Positions 27,256 through 39,416 are shown, counted from the stretch's first letter. The stretch is DNA of 39,954 bases from an uncultured Lachnospiraceae bacterium (GCA_902794825.1 CADBIU010000030.1:1-39954), one strand, 5' to 3'. Program-made: numbers and translations. The notes: generated by a model from the sequence alone, not told the origin.

Positions 27256-27330
27256 TTTAGTTTCCTCCTTTGATAACTATAAAATATTGCAACTATTGCA
27301 TTTGCCTTAATTAGATGATACTGCGGACGA

Positions 27331-28137
27331 TCACTCGTTCTTAAAAGCGACCTTTCTGACCTTCTTCGGGTCATCTTTCTTGCGAAGGAAGTTCGCCATT
27401 CCTTCTCTCTGGTCATAGCTCTCGAAGCAGCTTCCGAAAAGCTCTTCCTCAATTGCAACGCCTTCGTCGATGCTGACCTGGAGGCCTTCGTTGATGGCTT
27501 TCTTGCATGCGCGTACAGCGATCGGAGCATTGCCGGCAATTCCGGCAGCCATCTTCTTAGCTGCAGGCATAAGATCCGCAAGAGGATAAACCTCGTTCAC
27601 AAGGCCGATTCTCTTAGCCTCAGCGGCATCAATGTTACGTGCGGTATAGATAAGCTGTTTTGCCATTCCTGCGCCTACAAGACGTGCAAGTCTCTGTGTG
27701 CCGCCGAAACCGGGGGTGATTCCAAGGCCCACCTCGGGCTGTCCGAAAAGCGCGTTCTCGGAGCAGATGCGGATATCACAGGACATGGAGATCTCGCAGC
27801 CGCCGCCCAGAGCAAATCCGTTGATCGCAGCAATTACGGGAATAGGGAACTTCTCGATCTTAAGGAAAATATCATTTCCCTTCTTACCGAAAGCAGCGCC
27901 CTCTGCCTTGGTCATGGTGCTCATAGCACCGATGTCTGCGCCTGCAACGAACGACTTCTCGCCTGCGCCGGTAAGGATCAGGCAGCGAACAACGCTGAGA
28001 TCTACGGCGTCAAAAGCCTGCTCCAGCTCGTTAAGAACATCTTCGTTGAGAGCGTTGAGTGCCTTGTTGAGTGCCTTAGGACGGTTGATGGTAATAATAC
28101 CAACGGCTCCATCCACTTCATAATCAATGAATCCCAT
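27331..28137 (-). CDS. crt: 3-hydroxybutyryl-CoA dehydratase (crotonase, enoyl-CoA hydratase family)
   Basis: Crt dehydrates 3-hydroxybutyryl-CoA to crotonyl-CoA. The 268-residue protein has VAGADIGAMSTM (oxyanion-hole region), INGFALGGGCEISMSCDIRI and FGQPEVGLGITPGFGGTQRL with the two catalytic glutamates of crotonases. The start at 28137 is set by GGAGG nine bases upstream and by the family N-terminus; the frame continues to 28176. Residues 21-28 read KALNKALN: a perfect 12-bp tandem duplication (28054-28065 and 28066-28077) inserts four residues just before the ALNEDV segment, near the CoA-binding entrance. It keeps the frame, but effect on activity is unknown. Confidence 0.95.
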   Translation of the reverse strand: MGFIDYEVDGAVGIITINRPKALNKALNALNEDVLNELEQAFDAVDLSVVRCLILTGAGEKSFVAGADIGAMSTMTKAEGAAFGKKGNDIFLKIEKFPIPVIAAINGFALGGGCEISMSCDIRICSENALFGQPEVGLGITPGFGGTQRLARLVGAGMAKQLIYTARNIDAAEAKRIGLVNEVYPLADLMPAAKKMAAGIAGNAPIAVRACKKAINEGLQVSIDEGVAIEEELFGSCFESYDQREGMANFLRKKDDPKKVRKVAFKNE

Positions 28138-28176
28138 TTTTAGTGTCCTCCCATCTAACTTGATATTTATAATCAT

Positions 28177-28201
28177 GGCAGCCGCGTACGGCGCGGCTGC
28201 C
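28177..28201 (-). promoter_or_regulatory. GC-rich hairpin in the crt leader
   Basis: GGCAGCCGCG (28177-28186) pairs with CGCGGCTGCC (28192-28201) around a 5-base loop in the 109-base gap between hpf and crt. No T-run follows, so readthrough from hpf into crt is possible. Confidence 0.5.
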
Positions 28202-28246
28202 GTGTTACCGATTTATCAAATGCTTCTTAATTATATATGATCGGCA

Positions 28247-28774
28247 TCAGTTCTCGGGTTCGATCAGACCGTAAGCTCCGTCCTTTCTCTTATATACTAC
28301 GTTGATCTCTTCCGACTCAGCGTTGCGGAATACGTAGAAGCCGTGTCCGAGAAGTTCCATCTGTACGCATGCATCCTCGGGATACATGGGTTTCATCTCG
28401 AACTGTTTGTTTCTCACAATGCGGATCTCTTCGTCTGAAGCATACGGCTCCTCGAGATACTCTCTCTTGAAAGCAGCCTGCGCTTTGTGCTTCTTGACGA
28501 TCTTGCTCTTATACTTCTTGAGCTGTTTCTCGATCACTTCCTCTGCCTGATCAACGGTGGTGTACATATCATTGCTGCTCTGTTCGCAGCGGATCACGCC
28601 TCCCTTGGTGGGAATAGTCACCTCCATGATATGCCGCCCGTGATTGACTTCAAGAGTGACATGCGCAGTGGTGTCCTCGGCAAAGAATTTCTCAAGTTTG
28701 CCGAGCTTGTCCTTCACAGATTTTTCCAGTGAAGGAGATACTTCCATGTTCTTTCCAACGATGACATACTTCAT
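28247..28774 (-). CDS. hpf: ribosome hibernation promoting factor, long form
   Basis: Long-form Hpf dimerises 70S ribosomes into inactive 100S particles in starvation. From the ATG at 28774 (GAGG five bases upstream) it is 175 residues. The N-terminal S30AE domain (residues about 1-100) has VGKNMEVSPSLEKSVKDKLGKLEKFF, and the C-terminal S30AE_C domain (about 120-175) has IVRNKQFEMKPMYPEDACVQMELLGHGFYVFRNAES with VVYKRKDGAYGLIEP, the dimerisation part. A GTG six bases earlier is possible. Confidence 0.96.
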   Translation of the reverse strand: MKYVIVGKNMEVSPSLEKSVKDKLGKLEKFFAEDTTAHVTLEVNHGRHIMEVTIPTKGGVIRCEQSSNDMYTTVDQAEEVIEKQLKKYKSKIVKKHKAQAAFKREYLEEPYASDEEIRIVRNKQFEMKPMYPEDACVQMELLGHGFYVFRNAESEEINVVYKRKDGAYGLIEPEN

Positions 28775-28836
28775 AGACACCTCTTTCTGCAGTCCACAGA
28801 CTGCTGTTTTTTCGATGCCGGATGTCCGGTTAGATA

Positions 28837-28842
28837 ATTATA
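28837..28842 (-). promoter_or_regulatory. hpf promoter, -10 element
   Basis: TATAAT on the minus strand (28842-28837) about 63 bases before hpf, with TTCAAG 16 bases upstream as a weak -35. Confidence 0.5.
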
Positions 28843-28931
28843 TCACAATCTTTGTATGCTTGAACAGAATGGATAGGGTTTTACTCCGCAATTAATACAA
28901 ATTTTATGAATTCCCTCTTCCGCCCGCGCGC

Positions 28932-28976
28932 AAAAAAAAATGCTGCAGGCTCCGGGAAATCCCATTGCCTGCAGCA
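28932..28976 (-). terminator. terminator of the NlpC/P60 gene
   Basis: GCTGCAGGC pairs with GCCTGCAGC (28942-28950 with 28967-28975), followed on the minus strand by nine T residues. Confidence 0.92.
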
Positions 28977-29037
28977 ATATTATCATCATTGATTCAGATT
29001 TGCTGTCTCCTCATTATGAGGATGATACATTTCATTA

Positions 29038-30414
29038 TTAATAGAAGATTCTTCTGATCGCCGCGATCGGGCGGTAGTCCGCTTTGGAAATCTTGATGCC
29101 GTCCCTTGCGTTGGACGCGTGCACCATCATTCCGTCCCCGATATAGATGCCGACATGGCCGTAGAAGCAGATCAGGTCGCCCGGTCTTGCATCGCTGATG
29201 GAGTCAATACCGATTCCGTATCCTCTCTGGGATGCATCGTAATGCGGAAGACCTACGCCAAAGTTCGAATACACTGCCATTGTAAAACCACTGCAATCAG
29301 TGCCGTGTGTAAGACTTGAGCCGCCCCACACGTACGGATTTCCTACAAACTGGAGCGCAAAGTCTGCGACAGCCTGGCCGGTCTCTGCTCCGTGGTTGAG
29401 CATCTCTTCCTTTGCTGTTTCAGCGGTTACCTTCGTGTTGTCCGCAGCTGTCTGCGCCTTTTCAGCGACTGCAAGCGCGGTTACCGCAGCCTTTTCCTCT
29501 GCCTTTGTGGGCTCGGCGTCCTCTTTCTCAACGAGGCTGGCTGCCTCTTCAGCTTTCTGGGCCGCTGCCTGCGCGACTTCTGAAGCCTTATCAGCCTTCT
29601 TCTGCGCGTCGTCGGCGATATCCTTTACCGTAGCGTTCTCGATACGCTCCTGCTGTTCCTCGGCGGTCTCCGCGACAGGATAGGAATCTGTAACGCTAAC
29701 GTCTTCCATCTTGACGTAGCCCTTGCCGTTCTCAGTGGCGACCTCGATCCATCCGTCGTTTTCCTCTTCCATATTCTCCCTGACTTCGATCTGCTCGCCC
29801 TGGGAGACGGTCATAATGACGTTTTTCTCGCTCTTATTCTTGTGAACCTTAACTTCGTTCTCACTGTTGTCGACCACTGCGACATTTTTCTTAACCAGTT
29901 CGGACAGAAGTTCCGCTTCATCTCCCTTGACCAGATATTCACCGAGAACATAGCCTACGAGAGATCCGGATTTGATCTTCACCCAGTCGCCGCCGTTGTC
30001 CTGAAGGATCTTGGCGACATCGTTACTGTATAGTTTTCCGATCACTTCGCTTCCGAGCGAAGCATCCGTGTGAATGTTCAAGTATACATTGGGCGCTGCT
30101 ACAGCAAGTTCAATCTTCTCTTCCTGTTTCAGACTGCTCTTTTCGGTGGCAGCGTCAATGACAGCTTTCTTCTCGCTGCTGTCTTTCTTGACATTGATCT
30201 TCTGCCCCGGACCCACAATTGATAAAACCGCATCTGCGACCAATTCAGCCTGTGCATTTCCCGGTGTGATAACATTGCCCGTGATCGGGTTCAGATCCGC
30301 AGCGGCGTCGAGCCTCGCGGAGTATCCCATCGCCTTGACCGGTGCACTCATTACGGCTGCCGCCATAGAAAATGTGACCAGTCCTGTCAGTACCTTAGAT
30401 CTTGTAAAAAACAT
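29038..30414 (-). CDS. secreted NlpC/P60 peptidoglycan hydrolase with two SH3-type domains
   Basis: NlpC/P60 enzymes cut the D-Glu-diamino-acid bond of cell-wall stem peptides. The 458-residue protein has a signal peptide (about 1-28, cleavage near VKA), two bacterial SH3 domains (about 105-165 with YLNIHTDASLGSEVIGKL, and 190-240 with EVRENMEEENDGWIEV), an Ala/Glu/Lys-rich helical linker likely coiled coil (about 250-340), then the catalytic domain: TDCSG with C374, GHVGIY with H420 and VHASN with H432. GGAGG before the ATG. It is probably a secreted or wall-bound autolysin involved in growth or daughter-cell separation. Confidence 0.94.
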   Translation of the reverse strand: MFFTRSKVLTGLVTFSMAAAVMSAPVKAMGYSARLDAAADLNPITGNVITPGNAQAELVADAVLSIVGPGQKINVKKDSSEKKAVIDAATEKSSLKQEEKIELAVAAPNVYLNIHTDASLGSEVIGKLYSNDVAKILQDNGGDWVKIKSGSLVGYVLGEYLVKGDEAELLSELVKKNVAVVDNSENEVKVHKNKSEKNVIMTVSQGEQIEVRENMEEENDGWIEVATENGKGYVKMEDVSVTDSYPVAETAEEQQERIENATVKDIADDAQKKADKASEVAQAAAQKAEEAASLVEKEDAEPTKAEEKAAVTALAVAEKAQTAADNTKVTAETAKEEMLNHGAETGQAVADFALQFVGNPYVWGGSSLTHGTDCSGFTMAVYSNFGVGLPHYDASQRGYGIGIDSISDARPGDLICFYGHVGIYIGDGMMVHASNARDGIKISKADYRPIAAIRRIFY

Positions 30415-30519
30415 GCTTCCTCCTGATTTTATTACCAGTTTTTTGCCGGGCGGCAGCTCGGCATTAGTCTGTATCAGGCTGTAAAAACCTCGTAAATAAA
30501 CTGTTTATCAGCCTTCGGT

Positions 30520-30548
30520 ACTATAGCAGAAGGATTTTTTACTGTCAA
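30520..30548 (-). promoter_or_regulatory. promoter of the NlpC/P60 gene
   Basis: TTGACA (30548-30543), a 17-base spacer and TATAGT (30525-30520) on the minus strand, about 105 bases before the start. In the leader TGTAAA-N5-CGTAAA (30480-30496, plus strand) resembles the WalR direct repeat with one mismatch. The remaining gap to the tetR stop at 30763 is AT-rich and holds nothing else I recognise. Confidence 0.75.
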
Positions 30549-30762
30549 GAAATCTACAGTTTCTTAACGATATTTAGGATTTTTTTAGAAAGTTTCGGCC
30601 ATTCCTGTTACAAAGTCAGAAGTTTGACGTTTTTTACCAAAATATTTATGAAATATTTATTTAATAAAATTTCAATCAAAATATCCGCATTTTTCTATAT
30701 TTTGTCACATCAGAAATACGCGTGAAACAATTAACAAAATCGATCATCTGAGCCGACTTTTT

Positions 30763-31332
30763 TCACGACTGCCTCAAAATGCTCTGCACGCCCGTGAAAG
30801 CGATCTGGCTCACCTTATCTCCCAGTTCTTCCATACTGCATGGAATCTCATCCCTGAGCCATCGCTGATAGACATACATGGCGCCCGCGACAAAAAAGCT
30901 CACCTGGATCTTCAGTTCGCTCTCGGGAAGTCTTGAATGTCTGGCATAGATCTCTGAAAGAATATCCACCGTCACGTTCTGTACCTCGTTCCAAAAGAAT
31001 CCCAGACTGGGATTTCCGGCGACCATCCGGCAGAATTCCAGGTGCTCAGCCAGCATCGAATTTACTTCCTTCGCGAATATCTTTCTGTCAAAAGACAGCG
31101 AGAAAAAACTCCTGATCGTCAGACGGGTCAGAAGCTCCCTCGTCTTCTCTTCCGCATATTCCCTGATGATATCCTCCGTCGAATCATAGTGCAGATAGAA
31201 AGTCTTTCTGTCGATATCCGCTTCTCTTGCAATATCCGAGATCGTGATCTTCTCAGTCCCTTTCTGCCTGAGCAGGTTCAGATACGCGTTCTGTATTGAT
31301 TTTCTGGTCTTGGTAATTCTTCTGTCTTTCAT
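30763..31332 (-). CDS. TetR-family transcriptional regulator
   Basis: This regulator is 189 residues from the ATG at 31332 (GGGG five bases upstream; the frame runs on to 31353). The N-terminal helix-turn-helix shows ITISDIAREADIDRKTFYLHYDSTEDIIREY, the TetR pattern of DNA-binding helices. The C-terminal half is an all-helical ligand and dimer domain without known ligand residues. It is divergent from the ANL ligase gene, and a perfect palindrome lies between, overlapping its own -35; it likely controls itself and perhaps the ligase. Confidence 0.92.
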   Translation of the reverse strand: MKDRRITKTRKSIQNAYLNLLRQKGTEKITISDIAREADIDRKTFYLHYDSTEDIIREYAEEKTRELLTRLTIRSFFSLSFDRKIFAKEVNSMLAEHLEFCRMVAGNPSLGFFWNEVQNVTVDILSEIYARHSRLPESELKIQVSFFVAGAMYVYQRWLRDEIPCSMEELGDKVSQIAFTGVQSILRQS

Positions 31333-31384
31333 TTTTTCCCCACTTTGCGCCAAAATGTGTATTATTCCCTAATATAAACCAAAC

Positions 31385-31396
31385 TGGCAATTGCCA
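31385..31396. promoter_or_regulatory. palindromic operator candidate between tetR and the ANL ligase gene
   Basis: TGGCAATTGCCA is a perfect 12-bp palindrome. It overlaps TTGGCA (31397-31392, minus), which with TATTAG 17 bases downstream forms a tetR promoter. For the plus-strand gene, TAGAAT near 31471 is a likely -10 without a good -35. Confidence 0.6.
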
Positions 31397-31549
31397 AAAT
31401 ATTCAATAAATATCATAATACCCCATGTGTGGATAATTCAATACCTGCGCATTATCATGTTTTATATGCTAGAATAGAGACGCACGATTTGTCATTTCAC
31501 AGCAGCTTAACAGCTGCTGCCAGGATCAGATAATAATAAGGAGGAGCCT

Positions 31550-32956
31550 ATGAGCAATTACGAACTGGATCACAAACTGGAACATGTCTATTCTCTGGCC
31601 GCCTACGCGGAAGTAGAAAAAAAGCCCGTAAATTCCAAGAACTACAAGAGAATCCTTGAAAAGCAGAACAAGGGCGTTCACGAACTTATGAAAGCCGCTT
31701 ACGAGATTCCTTTCTATCGCGCACGCTTTGAGCAGAGCGGAACAACCCCGGACGACTATCACTGCGCCGAGGACCTCTATAAATTCCCGCTTCTCACTAA
31801 GGATCAGCTCCGCGACTGGATGGACGAGGAAGCAGCCAGAGATCCCGAGAAGTACAAATGCTGGCATGTCTCTCCTACATCCGGTTCCACCGGCAGGCCT
31901 CTGCGCGTCCTGATCTCCCCCAAGGAGTACGCATACGTAACGGCTAACTGGCTGCGCACCATGGGATACGGCGGATTCAATCCTTTCACCGGAAAGACCA
32001 TGTGCCGTCCCAATTCCCTGCACGGACCGGTCAAGGAATATGACTCCCCCGTTCAGAAACTCGGCATTCTCCGCCGCACTTATATGTCCGACACGATCAA
32101 GCAGCGTGTAGACACCCAGACCCTCGTGGATGAGATCAACGCATACAAGCCCGACTATCTCTACAACCACAAGAACCTGCTGATGCGCATTGCCAAATAT
32201 GTCAAGGAAAATGACCTGTACATCCATCAGCCCAGCTTCTACACTCCTTTCGGCGAGATGCTCGACGATCCTTCCAGAGCGCTTCTGATGGACGTTTTCG
32301 GCCCCGGCCTCATCGACGCCTACGGAATGGGCGAGACCGGCTCCTGCGTCATCAGGATCCCCGGTAAGAAATACTATCAGGTGAACAGCGACCTCTTTGT
32401 CGTAAACGTCTATAACCAGGATCTGACCGGCCCCGCCCTGAAGGGCATGATGGTCATCACTCCTCTTTATAAGACTGAGCTCCCTCTGATCAACTATACT
32501 TCCTATGATCAGGCTGACAGCTACATGAAGAAGGGCCTTCGCTTTGTCAGAGGCGTCCAGGGCCGTATGAACGACGTCATTCACCACAGAGACGGAAGTG
32601 TTACCGAGTGGGGCAATATCTCCGGCGTAGTCAATTACATCCCCGAGATCATCTCCTACAGAATGGTGCAGGAGACTTATGAGGATCTGACTCTGATGAT
32701 GGTAAGAAATCCTGAAACTCCCGTGGAAAAGCAGGAAGAGATCGAAAAGGTCCTCGATGAGAAACTCATGGCCATGTTCAAGGATCCTTCCATCAAGATC
32801 ACATATCAGTGGCTCGATGAGATCCCCGTGGATCCCAACGGAAAACTGAGAGTTATCATCAGCAAGGTCAAGACCGGAGCCATCGGTGAGCCCGAGCACG
32901 CAGGCGAGGACGTCGGAAGCGCCGATATCAAGCCCGACGCAGCCACTGAGGAATGA
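31550..32956 (+). CDS. ANL-superfamily adenylate-forming enzyme (PaaK/CapK-like CoA ligase)
   Basis: Members activate a carboxylic acid with ATP to an acyl-adenylate and usually load it on CoA. The 468-residue protein resembles the PaaK/CapK branch. The P-loop TSGSTGRPLRV is at about residues 110-120, the DAYGMGETG core (A5) at about 260-268, and the PVDPNGKLRVIISK near the end has the lysine of the hinge domain. The acidic C-terminal tail (EPEHAGEDVGSADIKPDAATEE) is extra. AAGGAGGAG before the ATG. It is divergent from the TetR gene and ends with a strong terminator, so it is a single-gene unit. The acid substrate (phenylacetate or another) is not determined. Confidence 0.87.
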   Translation: MSNYELDHKLEHVYSLAAYAEVEKKPVNSKNYKRILEKQNKGVHELMKAAYEIPFYRARFEQSGTTPDDYHCAEDLYKFPLLTKDQLRDWMDEEAARDPEKYKCWHVSPTSGSTGRPLRVLISPKEYAYVTANWLRTMGYGGFNPFTGKTMCRPNSLHGPVKEYDSPVQKLGILRRTYMSDTIKQRVDTQTLVDEINAYKPDYLYNHKNLLMRIAKYVKENDLYIHQPSFYTPFGEMLDDPSRALLMDVFGPGLIDAYGMGETGSCVIRIPGKKYYQVNSDLFVVNVYNQDLTGPALKGMMVITPLYKTELPLINYTSYDQADSYMKKGLRFVRGVQGRMNDVIHHRDGSVTEWGNISGVVNYIPEIISYRMVQETYEDLTLMMVRNPETPVEKQEEIEKVLDEKLMAMFKDPSIKITYQWLDEIPVDPNGKLRVIISKVKTGAIGEPEHAGEDVGSADIKPDAATEE

Positions 32957-32976
32957 TCAGTTAATATGTATATTCG

Positions 32977-33005
32977 GAAACTGCCGCTGATGCGGCAGTT
33001 TCTTT
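32977..33005 (+). terminator. terminator of the ANL ligase gene
   Basis: GAAACTGCCGC pairs with GCGGCAGTTTC around a TGAT loop, followed by TTTG. Confidence 0.85.
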
Positions 33006-33019
33006 GTTATGTGCGCAGA

Positions 33020-33048
33020 TTTACAACGCTTTCAATTTGGTGTATATT
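33020..33048 (+). promoter_or_regulatory. promoter of the DUF2232-type gene, giving an almost leaderless message
   Basis: TTTACA (33020-33025), a 17-base spacer and TATATT (33043-33048). The expected start of transcription is at about the ATG (33056), seven bases after the -10. Confidence 0.6.
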
Positions 33049-33055
33049 CCTATTT

Positions 33056-34006
33056 ATGAATACGAAAACACAGGAATTAACTTTTGGAGCTATGATCGTC
33101 GCTGTCTTCGGCGTTCTGCTTCTGCTCAACCGGCAGACAGGCGGAATGTTCGAGGGTTTCTTTATGTTTATTTTTCCCATCCCCATGGTGGCCTTCTCCG
33201 CCAAATACGGGTGGAAGGACAGCCTGCCTGTCTTTATATGCACGATCCTGATCTCATTTCTGTTCGGCACTTTCACCGGCATGTTTTATGCGGTGGGCAT
33301 GTCCTTTGTCGGCATGGTATACGGTTCCTGCATTAAATCCGACAGGGACATGAACCGCACGCTCATACTGGTTATGATCCTCTCAGCGGCCATTGAACTT
33401 CTGTGTACCGTGGCGCTCGCCACTTTTGCCGGCCTTGATCTCAACGCCGATATTATGGCAATGCAGGAGTCTATGAACACAATGCTGGCACAGGCAGGCG
33501 TCGATACCTCTACCGGCATTCTGTCCTTTGACTATCTCCGCCGCATGTACATTATCACTACGGGATTTGTGGGCGCCATGGAGGGTCTGATCGTCTACTA
33601 TCTCAGCTACGCGATCCTCAAAAAGCTCCGCTATCCCATCAGAAAGCCGCAGCCGCTCACCAATTACTATCCGTCCAGGATCTCCGGCGTCATCGCGCTG
33701 GTCCTGGTCTTTGTCTATGCCTATACCATCGCGAAGCCTTTCTCCAACGCCGCGGTCCAGAATGTCCTTCAGTCCGCCGGTATGTGCGGCGTGATCTACC
33801 TGATCTTCTTCGGTTACATCGCCCTGCTCATGGTCTGCAGTGTTTACCTTCACCTCCCCAGGATCCTGGGAATGATCATCTCTCTTTTCCTTACCATGTC
33901 CATATCCTATATCCCTATGCTTGCCGGCTATCTCTATATCAGCGGCAGTCTTCACAGGGCTTTGGATGACCGGATGTCAGAAAAGACTCAGAACTTGTCA
34001 AAATAG
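33056..34006 (+). CDS. DUF2232-family multi-pass membrane protein (YybS-like)
   Basis: From the ATG at 33056 (MNTKTQELTFGAM) it is 316 residues. About eight hydrophobic segments are visible, including GAMIVAVFGVLLLLNR, FFMFIFPIPMVAFSAKYGWK, LPVFICTILISFLFG and GVIALVLVFVYAYTIA. The middle has a soluble stretch (about 125-175). The pattern matches the DUF2232/YybS membrane family; its function is unknown, though neighbours in other bacteria suggest a link to cell-surface or replication genes. The reading frame extends to 32966 but crosses the terminator of the gene before. No clear ribosome site precedes 33056. Confidence 0.75.
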   Translation: MNTKTQELTFGAMIVAVFGVLLLLNRQTGGMFEGFFMFIFPIPMVAFSAKYGWKDSLPVFICTILISFLFGTFTGMFYAVGMSFVGMVYGSCIKSDRDMNRTLILVMILSAAIELLCTVALATFAGLDLNADIMAMQESMNTMLAQAGVDTSTGILSFDYLRRMYIITTGFVGAMEGLIVYYLSYAILKKLRYPIRKPQPLTNYYPSRISGVIALVLVFVYAYTIAKPFSNAAVQNVLQSAGMCGVIYLIFFGYIALLMVCSVYLHLPRILGMIISLFLTMSISYIPMLAGYLYISGSLHRALDDRMSEKTQNLSK

Positions 34007-34009
34007 TCC

Positions 34010-34038
34010 TTGTACGCCAAACTCAATAGTATTAACAT
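34010..34038 (+). promoter_or_regulatory. promoter of the alpha-amylase pseudogene
   Basis: TTGTAC (34010-34015), a 17-base spacer and TAACAT (34033-34038), 44 bases before the ATG. Confidence 0.5.
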
Positions 34039-34082
34039 ACATTGCAACCACAAGCCTGACAGTGAAAGGAGGTTTCACTGCT

Positions 34083-35554
34083 ATGGGTAAAGAAAATGGT
34101 GTAATGTTTCAATATTTTGAATGGTATCTGCCGGCAGATGCCTCGCTCTGGAAGACAGTATCCGCGAATGCGCAGGAGCTCTCCGACAAGGGCGTCACTT
34201 CAGTGTGGCTGCCGCCCGCTTACAAGGGACAGGCAGGAATAGACGATACCGGCTACGGGGTCTACGATCTGTACGATCTCGGAGAATTCGATCAGAAGAA
34301 AACGGTTCCTACCAAATACGGAACCAAAGACGAATATATAGATGCAGTTAATAAATTACAGGCTTGCGGTATTGATGTCTATGCGGACATTGTCTTAAAC
34401 CACCGCATGGGCGCGGACGAGACAGAAACCGTTCAGGCTGTCAAGGTAAAAGAGGAAAACCGTACAGAAACGGTCTCCGATCCCAAGACGATCGGGGCCT
34501 GGACCAAGTTCACATTGCCTGGACCAAGTTCACATTCCCCGGAAGAGACGGCAGGTATTCCGACTTTGTCTGGGACCATACCTGCTTCAACGGTGTCGAT
34601 TATGACGAGCTCAAAGAGAAATCCGCGATCTACAAATTTAAAGGTGTCCAGTGGAACCACGGGGTAGACCGCGAAAACGTTAATTACGATTATCTGATGG
34701 GCGCCAACGTCGATTTCAGTGTCCCGAAGGTACGTGAAGAGCTGACCCGATGGGGGCAGTGGTATCTCGATACCACCGGTGTGCACGGCTTCCGTCTAGA
34801 CGCAGTCAAGCACATTGAAAAGAACTTCTTCCCCGAATGGCTGGGAAAACTTCGGACCAACAATCACAAAGAATTGTTTGCCGTCGGTGAGTACTGGAAC
34901 TCGGAGATCGATATCCTGATGGATTACCTTAAAAGCTGCGGCGGCTGCATGTCGCTGTTCGACGTGCCGCTCCACTTCCACTTCTTCGAAGCCAGCAACA
35001 GCGGCGGTGAATATGACATGCGGGGACTCCTTAAGGATACTCTGGTGCAGCGCGATCCCACTCACGCAGTCACATTCGTGGACAACCACGACACGCAGAC
35101 AGGACAGGCCCTGGAGAGCGCGATCCAGCCCTGGTTTGTCCCGCTGGCTTACTCAGTGATCCTGCTGCGCCCCCTCGGATACCCTTGCGTATTCTACGGT
35201 AATTACTACGGCGTAAAATCCAAGAATGGCCCGTCCTTCCACAGGGAGATCGATCTGATGATGGATCTGCGCCAGACACACGTATACGGCGCACAGCATG
35301 ACTATTTTGACGATCCGGACGTAGTCGGCTGGACAATGGAAGGCGATGAAGCTCATGGCGGAAACGGCCTGGCAGTAGTCCTCACAAACAGGACCGGAGA
35401 CGACAAGTCAATGTACGTCGGAACGCAGCACGCCGGCGAGACCTGGATCGATACTCTCGGCAATCTCAAGCACGAGGTCTCTATCGATGAGGAGGGATAC
35501 GGTGTATTCAGCTGCGCAGACGGATCACTGAGCATCTGGATAAAAAAGCAATAA
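34083..35554 (+). pseudogene. cytoplasmic alpha-amylase (GH13_5-like), frameshifted by a 20-bp tandem duplication
   Basis: GH13_5 amylases hydrolyse alpha-1,4 bonds of starch or glycogen; this one lacks a signal peptide. The start has a strong AAAGGAGG site. Reading begins well (GVMFQYFEWYLP, SVWLPPAYKG, DIVLNHRMGADE) but shifts after WTKFTL. The 20 bases at 34497-34516 are repeated exactly at 34517-34536. Removing one copy gives 1452 bases, 483 codons plus stop, with KFTFPGRDGRYSDFVWD restored. The rest, in the other frame, has GFRLDAVKHI (nucleophile), GEYW (acid/base) and FVDNHDTQ (stabiliser). As it stands, only about 150 N-terminal residues are made, without the active site. Confidence 0.9.
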
Positions 35555-35564
35555 TTTTACAGTA

Positions 35565-35616
35565 TAAAAAAGATATGCCTTATCAGAATACTATCTGACA
35601 AGGCACATCTTTTTTT
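35565..35616. terminator. bidirectional terminator between amylase and GH1 genes
   Basis: TGCCTTATCAGA and TCTGACAAGGCA form the core of a long stem flanked by AAAAAAGAT and ATCTTTTTTT, so both strands end in a T-run. Confidence 0.9.
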
Positions 35617-35620
35617 GATT

Positions 35621-39114
<3,494 letters not shown>

Positions 39115-39224
39115 ATTGTTCCTCTGTGTATGATCATTTGAGCTCTGCCATCATGGCAGCTTTGTTAATCAAAATGTTGTGCCTTCTGTATATTCTATCA
39201 CATTGCAAGTAAATACTACGACAA

Positions 39225-39254
39225 CAAAAAAGCTGCTGCATAAATGCAACAGCT
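39225..39254 (-). terminator. terminator of the Glu-CAT-Leu tRNA transcript
   Basis: AGCTGCTGCAT and ATGCAACAGCT (39231-39241 with 39244-39254) pair with one wobble, and six T residues follow on the minus strand. Confidence 0.88.
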
Positions 39255-39261
39255 CCTCCAC

Positions 39262-39345
39262 TGCCGGCAGCGGGGGTCGAACCCGCACTCCCTTGCGGGA
39301 ACGGGATTTTAAGTCCCGCGCGTCTGCCAATTCCGCCATGCCGGC
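39262..39345 (-). tRNA. tRNA-Leu (TAA)
   Basis: Acceptor GCCGGCA/TGCCGGC, anticodon loop CTTAAAA with anticodon TAA, and a long variable arm. 84 bases, no CCA. Confidence 0.95.
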
Positions 39346-39392
39346 CGGCTATATATTAAGACCGTCTCTGAAACGATCTTCTTTATGTGTTC

Positions 39393-39416
39393 AGCGGCGG
39401 TCATATAACCGCCGCT
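39393..39416. other. hairpin between tRNA-CAT and tRNA-Leu
   Basis: AGCGGCGGT (39393-39401) pairs with ACCGCCGCT (39408-39416). No T-run follows, so it is probably a processing or structural element in the tRNA precursor. Confidence 0.5.
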
